Shown piece by piece: positions 17,809 to 27,650 of a DNA stretch of 64,000 bases. How positions within the stretch are numbered: the first letter of the stretch is position 1; each line of letters opens with the position of its first letter. Origin of the DNA: Minwuia thermotolerans. Its GTDB lineage: Bacteria > Pseudomonadota > Alphaproteobacteria > Minwuiales > Minwuiaceae. The stretch covers positions 248,001 to 312,000 of the forward strand of contig NZ_PIGG01000026.1 in assembly GCF_002924445.1 (NCBI RefSeq). The letters are read 5' to 3'. The notes under the pieces are model-generated. The model was given only the letters and a program-made list of their open reading frames with translations, ran no database searches and was not told the DNA's origin. A program made the translations under genes and the position numbers.

Positions 17809-19061
17809 ACTCGTGAATCCCCATAGATCTGCAATGCGCCGGCAAGCTCGCCCAGCGGTGTTTCGTTCTGCTCGCCGCTGGCCAGGTCGCGGAGCGTGAC
17901 CGTGTCGCGCGCCAGTTCCTCTTCGCCGAAGATCACGGCGCAGGCCGCGCCGATACGATCCGCGCGCTTCATGCGCTTGCCCAGGTTGCCGCGGAAGGCG
18001 AGGTCGACGATGAAACCTTCGCGGCGGAGCGTCTGAGCGATTTTCAGCGCTGCCTTGGCTGCGTCGTCGCCCACTGGCACCAGCGCGACCGGCTTGCGCG
18101 GCTGACCGGTCGCGCCCGACAGCATGGCGAGCCGTTCGATCCCGCCCGCCCAGCCGATGCCGGGGGTCGGCGAGCCGCCAATCTGCTCGATCAGACCGTC
18201 ATAGCGACCGCCGGCGATCACGGCGCCCTGCGCACCCAGCGCGTCGGTGACGAACTCGAAGGCGGTGTGGGTGTAGTAGTCCAGGCCGCGCACCAGCCGT
18301 GCGTCGAGGTCGTAGGCAATGCCCAGCGTGTCGAGGCCTGCGGTCACCTCCGCGAAGAAGTCCCGGCTCAACTGGTTCAGATACTCGCCGAAGAGCGGCG
18401 CGCCCTCGACGATGGCGCGGTCGCCCTCGTCCTTGGAATCGAGGATCCTGAGCGGGTTGCGGCCCAGCCGGTCCCGGCTGTCCTGCGAAAGACGGTCGCG
18501 GTGATCGGAGAAGTATTCGACCAGCGCGCCGCGATAATTCTGACGGCTCTCCGGATCGCCCAGCGTGTTGAGCTTCAGCGACGTCTTTTCCAGCACGCCG
18601 AGGCGGTCGAGAATCTCCGCGCCGAGGGATATGACCTCCACGTCCGCCGCCGGCTCCGGCGCCCCGATGACCTCGATGTCGATCTGGTGGAACTGCCTGA
18701 GCCGGCCCTTCTGCGGCCGCTCGTAGCGGAACATGGGTCCGTTGGCGAAGGCCTTCAGCGGCGCCGACTGCTGCAGGCCGTTGGAGATGTAGGCCCGGCA
18801 GATCGCGGCGGTATATTCGGGCCGGAGGGTGATCGAATCCCCGCCCCGGTCGGCGAAGGTGTACATCTCCTTGGAGACGACGTCCGAGGTCTCGCCCATG
18901 GAGCGCGCAAAGATCTCCGTGAACTCGAAGATCGGCGTCGCCATCTCGCGATAGCCATGCGCGGTCGCGACCCGGCGAGCGACGTCGATGACCGCCGCGT
19001 GGGCGGCGAAGTCGTCAGGCAAAAGGTCATGCGTCCCGCGTACGGGCTGGGGCTTGGCCAA
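17805..19061 (-). CDS. hisS: Histidyl-tRNA synthetase
   Basis: 418-residue class II synthetase. Visible motifs: [13 protein letters not shown] at the N-terminus, motif 2 [16 protein letters not shown], the histidine-specific [15 protein letters not shown] and GGRYDGL, and motif 3 [11 protein letters not shown]. The C-terminal anticodon-binding domain begins around residue 325. It lies 21 bases downstream of ispG and overlaps prfA. Confidence 0.97.
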   Translation of the reverse strand: MAKPQPVRGTHDLLPDDFAAHAAVIDVARRVATAHGYREMATPIFEFTEIFARSMGETSDVVSKEMYTFADRGGDSITLRPEYTAAICRAYISNGLQQSAPLKAFANGPMFRYERPQKGRLRQFHQIDIEVIGAPEPAADVEVISLGAEILDRLGVLEKTSLKLNTLGDPESRQNYRGALVEYFSDHRDRLSQDSRDRLGRNPLRILDSKDEGDRAIVEGAPLFGEYLNQLSRDFFAEVTAGLDTLGIAYDLDARLVRGLDYYTHTAFEFVTDALGAQGAVIAGGRYDGLIEQIGGSPTPGIGWAGGIERLAMLSGATGQPRKPVALVPVGDDAAKAALKIAQTLRREGFIVDLAFRGNLGKRMKRADRIGAACAVIFGEEELARDTVTLRDLASGEQNETPLGELAGALQIYGDSRV

Positions 19062-19082
19062 GAATGTTCTCCCGGATGGGGC

Positions 19083-20210
19083 TCAGGCCGCGTCGGCCTT
19101 CTCCGCCTCTTTGGCGGCCTCGATGGCCGCCGCCTTCTCCTCGACCATCGATACGATGTGATCGACCAGCTTGTCATCGTCGATGTTGTGGTCGGCGATG
19201 CCGCCCACATAGACCTTGTGGCTGCGGCCCCTGGAGCCGCCGGTCAGGCCGATATCGGTCTCGCGCGCCTCGCCCGGGCCGTTGACCACGCAGCCGATGA
19301 TCGACAGCGACATGGGCGTGGTGATGTGGGCCAGGCGCTGTTCCAGCACTTCGACCGTCTTGATGACGGGGAAGGCCTGCCGCGCGCAGGAGGGGCAGGA
19401 GATGATCTGCACGCCGCGATGGCGCAGCCCCAGCGATTTCAGGATATCGAAGCCGACGCGCACTTCCTCGACCGGGTCCGCGGACAGCGAGACCCGGATG
19501 GTGTCGCCGATGCCCGACCAGAGCAGCATGCCCAAGCCGATGGACGATTTCACCGTGCCCCCGATCATGCCGCCGGCCTCGGTGATGCCCAGATGCAGGG
19601 GATAGTCGCAGGCCTCGGCCAGTCCCTGATAGGCGGCGACCGCCAGGAAGACGTCGGACGCCTTGACCGAGATCTTGAACTCGAAGAAGTCGTTGTCCTC
19701 CAGGATGCGGGCGTGGTCCAGCGCGCTTTCCACCATCGCCTCCGGGCAGGGCTCGCCGTACTTCTCCAGCAGATCCTTTTCCAGGCTGCCGGCATTGACG
19801 CCGATGCGCATGGAGCAGCCGTGATCCTTCGCCGCCCTCACCACGTCGCGCACCCGTTCGGCCGAACCGATATTGCCGGGATTGATGCGCAGGCAGGCGG
19901 CGCCGGCTTCCGCGGCCTCGATGGCGCGCTTGTGGTGGAAATGGATGTCGGCGACGATCGGCACTTCCGTGGCCCGGACGATGTGTTTCAGCGCCTTCGT
20001 GGAGTCCTCGTCGGGGCAGGACACCCGGACGATGTCGGCGCCGGCCGCCTCGGCCGCCCTCACCTGCGCGATCGTGGCCTCCACGTCGGAGGTCAGCGTG
20101 TTGGTCATGGTCTGGACGGCGATCGGGGCGCCGCCGCCGATGGGCACGGATCCGACGTGGATCTGGCGGCATTCGCGGCGGTAGATGTCTCTGTAGGGAC
20201 GGACGCTCAT
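19083..20210 (-). CDS. ispG: 4-hydroxy-3-methylbut-2-en-1-yl diphosphate synthase (GcpE)
   Basis: A 375-residue IspG, the [4Fe-4S] enzyme converting MEcPP to HMBPP in the non-mevalonate isoprenoid pathway. The start [13 protein letters not shown] at ATG 20210 has a strong AAGGAAGG site; the longer frame is not homologous. [20 protein letters not shown] opens the TIM barrel, and the cluster Cys residues lie in ISCPSCARQ and [10 protein letters not shown] near the C-terminus. First gene of the ispG-hisS-prfA-prmC run. Confidence 0.96.
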   Translation of the reverse strand: MSVRPYRDIYRRECRQIHVGSVPIGGGAPIAVQTMTNTLTSDVEATIAQVRAAEAAGADIVRVSCPDEDSTKALKHIVRATEVPIVADIHFHHKRAIEAAEAGAACLRINPGNIGSAERVRDVVRAAKDHGCSMRIGVNAGSLEKDLLEKYGEPCPEAMVESALDHARILEDNDFFEFKISVKASDVFLAVAAYQGLAEACDYPLHLGITEAGGMIGGTVKSSIGLGMLLWSGIGDTIRVSLSADPVEEVRVGFDILKSLGLRHRGVQIISCPSCARQAFPVIKTVEVLEQRLAHITTPMSLSIIGCVVNGPGEARETDIGLTGGSRGRSHKVYVGGIADHNIDDDKLVDHIVSMVEEKAAAIEAAKEAEKADAA

Positions 20211-20312
20211 GGGTGCCTTCCTTGGGGATACGCGGGGTTCCAGCCTCGCGGCTAACATGATCGCATGAGCCGGCCCGATCAAGGCGCGCCGGGGACGCAG
20301 CCCGGGCCGCTG

Positions 20313-21650
20313 CTACCGGGCCAGCGACCGGAGGATTTCCGGGGTCAGCGCCAGGGCCCGGGCCGGGGCGGCGAGGACGCCCGCGCTGCCGATCGACTTT
20401 CCGTCGAGGAAGATTTCCAGATTGTCGATGTTCTCGCTTTCCAGGATCACCCCCCTGGTGTCGGGCACGCGGTAGCTGTCGCCGGGCTGCATCATCCGGT
20501 GGGGCAGCAGGGTGCGTCCGCCGCTCTGCTTGACGATGATCTGCGCCGGCGCCACCGCGCGGACGACAATGCGGGCGTCGCGGTTGGTGATGCCGAAGAC
20601 GCGGGGCACATAACCGTCGCGGCGCGCCGAGGGCGGCAGCGGCGGCGGCGTCAGCCGCGCCAGCCGGTCATCCTCGGATACCGCCGCCGGTGCCGCGGGC
20701 TCCGCCGTGACCGACGCCGTTTCCGTAGTCTCCTGAGCCGGTGCGGGCGCGACTTCGACCGGCTCCGGCTCGGCAGCGGCCAGATCGGGCGGGGTAGCGG
20801 CATCCACGGTCTCGCCGCCCGCAGGCGCCTCGTCGGATGCCGCGGCGCTTCCCTGGCCGTCCGAGGCCGTGGAATCCTCAGCCGTCTGCGCCGCGGCAGT
20901 CGCTTCCGCGATTGTCGTGGTCTCGTTCGGGGTCGTTTCGACCGAAGCTGACGTCTCCGGGGCGGGCGCTTCCGCATTCGTCGGCGGCTCATTTCCGGCC
21001 TCGGCGGCGGTTTCGCCATCCTCCGCCGGCGCGTCCCCGGCGGCAAACGTCTCGGCGGTCACCACGTCGCTTTCGGCCCGATCCTCGGCCGGCCTCTCGG
21101 AGGCGTTGGCGCCGACGATGGAATCGCTGCTGCGGCTTGCCGGCGCGCTCTGTTCGACGAACCGCTCGGGCACGGCAGGGACGGTCTCGGCCAGACGGTC
21201 GCCCTCGTTGCTGTAGACGTACCAGCCGCCATAGACCAGCGCGCCCAGCAGCAGGGACACTGCCAGGGTCATCATGCCGGGGCGGCGGTTCTCGATCGGC
21301 GGCGTGGGGAAGGACAGCCTGCGGCTATGACCGTCCGGGCCGACCTCGTCCTTGAAGATCCGCACGCAGACATCGCCGTCGGCGCCCAGGAACTCGGCGT
21401 AGGAACGCACGAAACCCAGCGCATAGATCCGGCCCGGCAGGTCGCCGAAGCGCCCCTCCTCAATGGAATGGAGATGCTGGACCCGGATCCTGAGCCGCTG
21501 GGAGACGTCCTCCAGGCTCAGGCCGCAGCGCAGGCGCTCTGCCTTCAGCTCCGCGCCGATGCCGGTGTAGCGGCCTTCGGCGAATGTATCGTCGATGTTG
21601 TACGACGCCTCGTCGGACGAGTTGCGGTCGTTTTCGAATCTGTTCGACAT
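20313..21650 (-). CDS. RodZ-like protein: HTH, transmembrane helix, Pro/Ala/Glu linker, DUF4115
   Basis: 445 residues. A cytoplasmic Xre-type helix-turn-helix (about 32-95, LKAERLRCGLSLEDVSQRL) resembles the RodZ domain that binds MreB; a membrane helix lies at about 125-145 (MMTLAVSLLLGALVYGG). A low-complexity Ala/Glu/Thr/Pro linker (about 150-330) leads to a periplasmic DUF4115 domain (about 350-435). This is the layout of the cell-shape protein RodZ. It is 102 bases upstream of ispG, a common placement. Confidence 0.85.
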   Translation of the reverse strand: MSNRFENDRNSSDEASYNIDDTFAEGRYTGIGAELKAERLRCGLSLEDVSQRLRIRVQHLHSIEEGRFGDLPGRIYALGFVRSYAEFLGADGDVCVRIFKDEVGPDGHSRRLSFPTPPIENRRPGMMTLAVSLLLGALVYGGWYVYSNEGDRLAETVPAVPERFVEQSAPASRSSDSIVGANASERPAEDRAESDVVTAETFAAGDAPAEDGETAAEAGNEPPTNAEAPAPETSASVETTPNETTTIAEATAAAQTAEDSTASDGQGSAAASDEAPAGGETVDAATPPDLAAAEPEPVEVAPAPAQETTETASVTAEPAAPAAVSEDDRLARLTPPPLPPSARRDGYVPRVFGITNRDARIVVRAVAPAQIIVKQSGGRTLLPHRMMQPGDSYRVPDTRGVILESENIDNLEIFLDGKSIGSAGVLAAPARALALTPEILRSLAR

Positions 21651-21877
21651 GCCACGACTTCTGTCAGGCTGGGAGCCACGGGCGGCCGCTTCATCGACCG
21701 CCGGCGGGCTCCCGCGGGTGCGCGAATCACGTGAAGCCCGTTTCGACTCAATTGCACTGGGGCTTCTCTTAACGCATTCGCGCGCGTCATCAAAGGCGGT
21801 ATTTCACCCAAGCCTTTGGGAAGCCGTGGTATTCGGGGGCAATTGTCAGGGCGTTCTGAATACGCCGCGTCTGGCCT

Positions 21878-22165
21878 TCACGGCATCTCCACCAGCGCGA
21901 ACACCATGTCGGCGCCCTGTTCCCGGATCGGGATCAGCGCCTGGTACTCGGCGCTGTTGTACCAGCGCCGGGCGGTCTCGGCGTCGGGGAACTCGATCAT
22001 GGCGACGACGTCCAGGTCGGCGTTGCCCGAGAGCACCTCGGTCACGTTGCCCCGGACGATGAACCGCCCGCCATGGGCGGCCACGGTGGCGGGCGCCTGG
22101 CTGGCATATTCCTTCAGCTTCGCGCGGTCCTTGATCCTGATCTGGACGCTGACATGGGCGGTCAT
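21878..22165 (-). CDS. DUF1330 domain protein
   Basis: 95 residues of the dimeric alpha/beta-barrel type, with the DUF1330 signatures GGRFIVRGN and VAMIEFPDAETARRWYNSAEYQ. The function of the family is unknown; members are small cytoplasmic ferredoxin-fold proteins. It follows the IlvD/Edd-type dehydratase gene by 15 bases, so the two are probably cotranscribed. Confidence 0.8.
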   Translation of the reverse strand: MTAHVSVQIRIKDRAKLKEYASQAPATVAAHGGRFIVRGNVTEVLSGNADLDVVAMIEFPDAETARRWYNSAEYQALIPIREQGADMVFALVEMP

Positions 22166-22180
22166 CGGTCTCTCCTTCGC

Positions 22181-23911
22181 TCAGTGGCTCTCGCGCGGGA
22201 CGGGCGCGCCCGATCCGCCGGCCAGGAAGTCGAGGTCGCAGCCCTCGTGCGCCTGGGTCACATGGTCGTGGTAGAGCCTGACCCAGCCGCGTTCCAGCGG
22301 CGGGGGCGGCGCCGTCCAGGCGGCCCTGCGCTTCTCCAGTTCCGCGTCGGAGACGTCCAGGTGCAGGCGGCGGTTCTCGACGTCCAGCTCGATCATGTCG
22401 CCGGTGCGGACCAGCGCCAGCGGCCCGCCGGCCGCCGATTCCGGGCTGACATGCAGCACCACCGCGCCATAGGCCGTGCCCGACATGCGGGCGTCGGAGA
22501 TGCGGACCATGTCGGTGACGCCCTTGCGCAGGATCTTGGCGGGCAGGGGGAAATTGCCGACTTCCGGCATGCCGGGATAGCCCTTCGGCCCCGCGCCCTT
22601 GAGGACCATGACGCAGCTTTCGTCGATCTCGAGATCGTCGTTCTCGACTTCCCGGCGCAGTTCCTCGATGGACTCGAAGACCACGGCGCGGCCCCGGTGC
22701 TTCAGCAGTTCCGGCGTCGCCGCCGACGGCTTGATGACAGCACCGTCGGGGCAGAGATTGCCGCGCAGCACGGCGAGGCCAACATCCTTGTTCAGCGGCT
22801 TGTCGAAGGGCCGGATGACCTCCTCGTTGTAGTTTCGGGCGCCCTTCGAGTTCTCGATGATGGAACTCCCGTTGACCGTCACCGTGTCCGCGTGCAGCAG
22901 GCCGGCCCCGGCCAGGCTGTCGATCACCACGGGCAGGCCGCCGGCGTAGTAGTAGTCCTCCATCAGGTACTCGCCGTTGGGGCGCAGGTTGACCAGCAGC
23001 GGTACCCCGCGCGCCAGCCTGTCGAAATCGTCGATGGAGAGATCGACGCCAAGGCGGCCCGCCATGGCGATCAGGTGGATGATGGCGTTGGTAGAGCCGC
23101 CGATGGCGGCGTTGACGCGGATCGCGTTCTCGAACGCCTTGCGCGTCATCACCTTCGACATCCGCAGGTCCTCGTGGACCATCTCGACGATACGCCGCCC
23201 GGCGAGGTGGGAGACCCGGTAGCGGTTGGCGTCGACGGCCGGAATGGCCGAGGCGCCGGGCAGGGTCATGCCGAGGGACTCGGTCAGCGAGGCCATGGTG
23301 GAGGCGGTGCCCATGGTCATGCAGTGCCCGTTGGAGCGGGACATGCAGTTCTCCGCCTCCATGAAGTCCTCGAGCGTCATCTTGCCGGCGCGCATGTCCT
23401 CGGAGAAGCGCCAGACGTCGGTGCCGGACCCGATGTCCCGGCCCTGGAACTTGCCGTTCAGCATCGGCCCGGACGTGATCACCAGCGTCGGCAGGTCGCA
23501 CGACGCCGCGCCCATCAGCATGGCCGGCTGGGTCTTGTCGCAGCCCGACAGCAGCACGATGCCGTCCAGCGGATAGGCGCGGATCGATTCCTCCACGTCC
23601 ATCGACATCAGGTTGCGGAACAGCATGGTCGTCGGCCGCATAAGGGTCTCGCCCAGCGACATGACCGGAAACTCCAGCGGAAAGCCGCCGGCCTCGTAGA
23701 CGCCGCGCTTCACCCGCTCCGCCACATCGCGCAGATGCGCGTTGCAGGGCGTCAGTTCCGACCATGAATTGCAGATGCCGATCACGGGCCGGCCGTCGAA
23801 CTGGTCGTGCGGTCGGCCCTGGTTCTTCATCCAGGAGCGGTGGTTGAAGCCGTCCTTGGAACCGGCGCCGAACCACTCCGCGCTGCGGTACTTCTTCTTC
23901 TCGTCGCCCAT
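22181..23911 (-). CDS. IlvD/Edd family sugar-acid dehydratase, L-arabinonate dehydratase-like
   Basis: 576 residues. The opening YRSAEWFGAGSKDGFNHRSW is the signature of the pentonate (L-arabinonate/D-xylonate) branch rather than of dihydroxy-acid dehydratase. Cys56 (ELTPCN), Cys124 (LSGCDKTQP) and Cys197 (NGHCMTMG) have the same spacing as the [2Fe-2S] ligands described for Rhizobium arabinonate dehydratase. The likely reaction is dehydration of a sugar acid to a 2-keto-3-deoxy acid. No sugar transport or other pentose genes accompany it, so the substrate stays open. Confidence 0.85.
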   Translation of the reverse strand: MGDEKKKYRSAEWFGAGSKDGFNHRSWMKNQGRPHDQFDGRPVIGICNSWSELTPCNAHLRDVAERVKRGVYEAGGFPLEFPVMSLGETLMRPTTMLFRNLMSMDVEESIRAYPLDGIVLLSGCDKTQPAMLMGAASCDLPTLVITSGPMLNGKFQGRDIGSGTDVWRFSEDMRAGKMTLEDFMEAENCMSRSNGHCMTMGTASTMASLTESLGMTLPGASAIPAVDANRYRVSHLAGRRIVEMVHEDLRMSKVMTRKAFENAIRVNAAIGGSTNAIIHLIAMAGRLGVDLSIDDFDRLARGVPLLVNLRPNGEYLMEDYYYAGGLPVVIDSLAGAGLLHADTVTVNGSSIIENSKGARNYNEEVIRPFDKPLNKDVGLAVLRGNLCPDGAVIKPSAATPELLKHRGRAVVFESIEELRREVENDDLEIDESCVMVLKGAGPKGYPGMPEVGNFPLPAKILRKGVTDMVRISDARMSGTAYGAVVLHVSPESAAGGPLALVRTGDMIELDVENRRLHLDVSDAELEKRRAAWTAPPPPLERGWVRLYHDHVTQAHEGCDLDFLAGGSGAPVPRESH

Positions 23912-24003
23912 GGCGCACCCCTCCCCGTTTGCCGGGAAGACTAGGCCCGGCTGTGACCGCGGGCAATCCGTTCCGGCTGGTCAAGGACCGATGCCGGGAC
24001 CAT

Positions 24004-24546
24004 ATGCAGGGGATGAGACCGACCGCATTCGCCTTGCCGGCCTTCCTCTGCCTCGCCGCTGCCGCCCTGCCGGCGCAGGCGGACAACGCGCTGGACTACC
24101 TGCCCGGCGGCTCGGCCGGATCGGTCCATCTCTCGAAGCCTTCCTATGATCGGGCCGATCAGCGCCGCTCGCCCGCTCTCCGCCACAACGAGCAGATGCG
24201 CCGTTACTGGGAGAACCGCGCCGAACAGCGCGCACGCGCCGAACGAAGCTATGACGGCGTGGAACTGGCGCCGGCGCCGCAGGAACGCCTGCCGGTCGTC
24301 ATCCGGCCCACGGTGTTCAGCTACAGCGCGGCGCTGGAGAACGTGCTCAGGATCGCGGTCGGCGACAGGGTGATCTTCCGCACCGCCGAGCGCACCGGTC
24401 ATCTGGAACTGCTGGAGATCGGCGCCGGGGCGGATGGCGCGACCTGCCGCCGCTTCCGTCAGGAGGTCCGCGGCCCCGGCGGCCCGGAGGTCAGCTTCGG
24501 CAGCGCCTGCCGCATGCGCGACGGCGCCTGGCGGTTCTCGGAGTAG
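24004..24546 (+). CDS. Secreted protein of unknown function with surface-antigen-like C-terminus
   Basis: 180 residues from ATG 24004 (ATG 24013 is an alternative). The N-terminus is a signal peptide, PTAFALPAFLCLAAAALP, with a likely AQA cleavage site, so the protein is exported. An Arg/Gln/Glu-rich middle follows. The last part, TCRRFRQEV...FGSACRMRDGAWRF, resembles the two-Cys end of 17-kDa rickettsial-type surface antigens, with the Cys pair perhaps forming a disulfide. It diverges from the sugar-acid dehydratase gene. Confidence 0.6.
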   Translation: MQGMRPTAFALPAFLCLAAAALPAQADNALDYLPGGSAGSVHLSKPSYDRADQRRSPALRHNEQMRRYWENRAEQRARAERSYDGVELAPAPQERLPVVIRPTVFSYSAALENVLRIAVGDRVIFRTAERTGHLELLEIGAGADGATCRRFRQEVRGPGGPEVSFGSACRMRDGAWRFSE

Positions 24547-24658
24547 ACGGCGCGGGCAATACATCGCCGACAGACCGCAAGGCTCGTCTTTCCCTCGATT
24601 TCGCGCCGGGCTAGGCTCCGCCACATCGGAGATACACATGAACGGGGAGCGATGCGCG

Positions 24659-25699
24659 ATGGAAGTCGGCCTGATCCTGGGCACCGGTGACGCCCAATAC
24701 TCGATCGATCTGGAAATGATCAAGGCGGCGGAGGCCATGGGCTTCCACTCGGTCTGGACATCGGAGGCCTGGGGCGCGGACGCCATTTCCTCGGCGGCCT
24801 GGATCCTGGGCAATACGACGAAGATCAAGGTCGGCACCGGCATCTGCCAGATGCAGGCCCGAACGCCGTCGCTCATGGCGACCACCTCGATCACCCTGCA
24901 GGAGCTTTCCGGCGGCCGTTTCATCCTGGGTCTTGGCCCGTCCGGCCCGCAGGTCATCGAAGGCTGGCACGGCCGCCCCTATGGCAAGCCGCTGGAGCTG
25001 ACGCAGGAATACGTCTCCATCGTCCGCAAGGTCATCGCTCGCGAGGAGCCGTTGACCCATGAGGGCGAGCACTACCAGATCCCCTATAAGGGTCCCGGCG
25101 CGACCGGTCTCGGCAAGCCGCTGAAGACCATCCTGCGGCCCCGTCACGGGCTGAAGATCTATTCGGCTTCCGTCTCGCCGGGCGGCATCCGCAACGCGGC
25201 GGAAGTCTGCGACGGCGTCATCCCGGTCTACATGGACCCGTCCAACTACGACGCCATCGGAACCTACATCAATCAGGGTTTCGAGAAGGCCGGCGGCGGC
25301 AAGAGCCTGGAGACCTTCGATGTCTGCCCCTTCGTCACCGTGGTGCAGAACGATGATATCGAACAGGCGCGCAAGCCGGTGAAGGAGAACATGGGCTTCT
25401 ACATCGGCGGCATGGGCGCCAAGAAGAAGAACTACTACAAGGAATACGCCAGCCGGCTGGGCTACGCCGATCAGGCCGAGGCGATCCAGGACGCCTTCCT
25501 GGGCGGCCGCCGGGCCGAGGCCTTCTCCATGGTGCCCGACGAACTGGTCGACAAGGTCGCGCTGGTCGGCCCGCAGGGCCATATCCGCGAGCAGCTCTCG
25601 GTCTGGAAGGAAGCCGGCCGCAAGCGTCAGGTCTCGGCCATGCTCTGCCGCGTCTCCTCCAGGGAGGCGATGGAGACCCTGGCCAAGGAACTGCTGTAG
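24659..25699 (+). CDS. LLM-class flavin/F420-dependent oxidoreductase (Rv3520c-like)
   Basis: 346 residues of the bacterial luciferase-like monooxygenase (LLM) TIM barrel. The segments GFHSVWTSEAWGADAISS and LSGGRFILGLGPSGPQVIEG are characteristic of the branch containing mycobacterial Rv3520c, usually described as F420-dependent. ATG 24659 is chosen because GGGGAG lies at a suitable distance and homology starts at MEVGLILGTG. Whether FMN or F420 is the cofactor cannot be told from sequence alone. It converges on the VOC gene across a hairpin repeat. Confidence 0.85.
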   Translation: MEVGLILGTGDAQYSIDLEMIKAAEAMGFHSVWTSEAWGADAISSAAWILGNTTKIKVGTGICQMQARTPSLMATTSITLQELSGGRFILGLGPSGPQVIEGWHGRPYGKPLELTQEYVSIVRKVIAREEPLTHEGEHYQIPYKGPGATGLGKPLKTILRPRHGLKIYSASVSPGGIRNAAEVCDGVIPVYMDPSNYDAIGTYINQGFEKAGGGKSLETFDVCPFVTVVQNDDIEQARKPVKENMGFYIGGMGAKKKNYYKEYASRLGYADQAEAIQDAFLGGRRAEAFSMVPDELVDKVALVGPQGHIREQLSVWKEAGRKRQVSAMLCRVSSREAMETLAKELL

Positions 25700-25740
25700 C
25701 GCGATCCTCGGAGAGATTGAACGTCACCGCAGCTTTGGTG

Positions 25741-25825
25741 TCATGCCCGCCCCGTGCGGGCATCCGGTCAATTCACGGACAGGCGGCAAAGCCGCTCCGG
25801 ACCCCCGCACAAAGGCAGGGGTGAC
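25741..25825. repeat. Dispersed palindromic repeat family A, copy 1
   Basis: About 85 bases with three stems: ATGCCCGC/GCGGGCAT (25743-25750, 25756-25763), GCGGC/GCCGC (25783-25787, 25791-25795) and a weaker ACCCC...GGGGT stem. Copies 2 and 3 share the layout. It lies between two convergent genes; another short hairpin (ACTCGCT/AGCGAGT) follows directly. Confidence 0.75.
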
Positions 25826-25867
25826 TCGCTGAGCGAGTGGCGGCGTTGCCGTAAGATGACGGAACGA

Positions 25868-26320
25868 TCAGCTGTAGCCGGTCGGCTTGATCTCGCCGAG
25901 GCCCTCCTTCAGCACGCCCTGGCCGGGCACGTAGTTCACCTCGAATCGGATGCCGTCCGGATCCTCGAACAGCACGTAATAGTAGCCCGGCGCCCAGTCG
26001 CCATCCATCGGCCCGCGGACCATGTTCGCGCCAAGCTCCTGCGCCAGCGCCGCCGTGCGGTCCACGTCCTCGCGGCTCTTCGCGCGCAGGCAGAAATGGT
26101 GCAGGCCGACGCGCTGCTGGACGAACCGGTCCTCGGGGTCGTCCAGCTCGCTGCGGGAGATGGCGATCGCCGTCCGCGCGCCCACGTGGTAGAAGAACTT
26201 CTCTCCGTCGAAGACCTTCTTCATGCCCATTTCCGGCAGCAGCCGGCCGTAGAAGGCCTTGGCCTCGTCCCATTTGCGGACGGTCAGGACGATATGGGCC
26301 ATCCCGTTGATGTCGATCAT
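25868..26320 (-). CDS. VOC (glyoxalase/bleomycin resistance/dioxygenase) family protein
   Basis: 150 residues with two beta-alpha-beta-beta-beta modules. The N-terminal metal-ligand position is His9 in MAHIVLTV; HHFCLRAKS starts the second module and FEDPDGIRFEVNYV carries the usual C-terminal Glu. Function could be an isomerase, epimerase or ring-cleavage enzyme; the family is too broad to decide. It is 51 bases beyond the benE-like gene on the same strand, probably cotranscribed. Confidence 0.8.
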   Translation of the reverse strand: MIDINGMAHIVLTVRKWDEAKAFYGRLLPEMGMKKVFDGEKFFYHVGARTAIAISRSELDDPEDRFVQQRVGLHHFCLRAKSREDVDRTAALAQELGANMVRGPMDGDWAPGYYYVLFEDPDGIRFEVNYVPGQGVLKEGLGEIKPTGYS

Positions 26321-26371
26321 GGTTTTCCTCTCCCCCAGTGCAGTTCGATCATGAACGGATAGTAACGCGCG

Positions 26372-27532
26372 TCAGGCTTTCCGCCAGCGGTCGAGGGCCC
26401 AGACAGCGCCGCCGGCCAGCAGGCCCCAGAACGCGCCGCTAATTCCGAAGAAGGCGAGACCCGAGGCGGTCACGATGAAGGTGATTACCGCAGCCTCCCG
26501 GCCTTCCGGTTTCTCCACCGCGCCGACCACCGCCCCGGCGAAGGCGCCGAGCAGGGCGAGGCCAGCCACCGCCTCGATCAGCACCGGCGGCGCCGCGCCG
26601 ATGAAGGCCGTCGCCCAGCCCGCGGTGAACGCCAGCAGCACGTAGAACACGCCCGACATGATCCCGGCCCAGTAGCGCCTGGCCGGATCGGGGTGTGCGT
26701 CCGGGCCGGCGCAGAGCGCCGCCGTGATCGCGGCGAGGTTGACCGCATGGGCGCCGAAGGGCGCGGCGGCCAGCGTGAACAGCCCCGTGCCGGTGAACAG
26801 CGGCCCGGGCGCCGGGCGGTAGCCATTGGCGTTGAGCACGGCGATGCCGGGGATGTTCTGCGAGGCCATGGTGACAAGGAAGAGCGGAAGGGCGAGCCCC
26901 AGCGCTTCCAGCGTGAACTGCGGCGCAATCGGCATCGGCGTCGCCATGACCGGTCCCAGGTCGTCGGCGCTCACCTCCGTCTGCGTGACGATCAGCACAG
27001 CGGTGACCAGCACCGCCGCGGGGACGGCGAACAGCCGGTTGATCCGCGCGACGGCGATCCAGGCCAGCACGATCAGGATGCCGGCCAGCGGCTGCTCGGC
27101 GATGGCGCGGACCGGCGCCAGGCAGAGCCCGAACAGGACGCCGGCCAGCATGGCGTTGGCCAGCGGTCCGGGAATACGCTGCACCGCGCGGCCGAAGGGC
27201 CGGAACAGGCCCGCGGCGATGATCAGCAAGCCGGAGATGACGAAGGCGCCGACGGCCTCGGCGAAGCCGCCGTCGAGGGCCGCCGAGGAGGCCAGCAGCG
27301 CGCCGCCCGGCGTCGACCAGGCGATGGAGATCGGCTGCTTCAGCCAGGCGCTGAACAGGATGGCTGGCAGGCCCATGGCGAGCGACAGCGCCATCAGCCC
27401 CGACGCGGCCTCCGCGGGGCTCGCGCCCACTGCGGTCAGGCCGGCGAGGATGACGGCGAAGGAACTGGCGAAGCCGACGACCGCCGCCAGCAGCCCGGCG
27501 CCGACCGCCTGGGCGGAGATGTCTCGGAACAT
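26372..27532 (-). CDS. BenE-family benzoate:H+ symporter-like membrane protein
   Basis: 386 residues with about 12 hydrophobic segments. The BenE pattern is visible in FASSFAVILAGLTAVGASPAE near the N-terminus, AWSTPGGALL in the substrate region and LGLALPLFLVTMASQNIPG. The prototype imports benzoate with protons, but no benzoate-ring genes are present here, so a different carboxylate or aromatic may be the substrate. Confidence 0.82.
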   Translation of the reverse strand: MFRDISAQAVGAGLLAAVVGFASSFAVILAGLTAVGASPAEAASGLMALSLAMGLPAILFSAWLKQPISIAWSTPGGALLASSAALDGGFAEAVGAFVISGLLIIAAGLFRPFGRAVQRIPGPLANAMLAGVLFGLCLAPVRAIAEQPLAGILIVLAWIAVARINRLFAVPAAVLVTAVLIVTQTEVSADDLGPVMATPMPIAPQFTLEALGLALPLFLVTMASQNIPGIAVLNANGYRPAPGPLFTGTGLFTLAAAPFGAHAVNLAAITAALCAGPDAHPDPARRYWAGIMSGVFYVLLAFTAGWATAFIGAAPPVLIEAVAGLALLGAFAGAVVGAVEKPEGREAAVITFIVTASGLAFFGISGAFWGLLAGGAVWALDRWRKA

Positions 27533-27553
27533 GTGAATTGCGTCTCCAGACTG

Positions 27554-27637
27554 TCACGCCCGCTTCATGCGGGCATCCGGGCATTCGTCAACCTGACGGC
27601 GAAGCCGCACCGGGCCCCCGCACAAGGCGAGGGCGAC
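27554..27637. repeat. Dispersed palindromic repeat family A, copy 2
   Basis: 84 bases with the same layout as copy 1: a GCCCGC/GCGGGC stem around a TTCAT loop (27558-27574), the conserved GGCATCCGG, then CGGCGAAGCCG, and a final ACCGGGCCCCCGCACAA...GGGCGAC part. It sits between the LLM gene and the BenE gene, both on the minus strand. Confidence 0.75.
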
Positions 27638-27650
27638 AAACAGGCGGTTC

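Noticed and set aside
18267-20255. 662-codon plus-strand frame opposite hisS and ispG
   Set aside because: Antisense to two essential, clearly recognised genes and low in sequence complexity.
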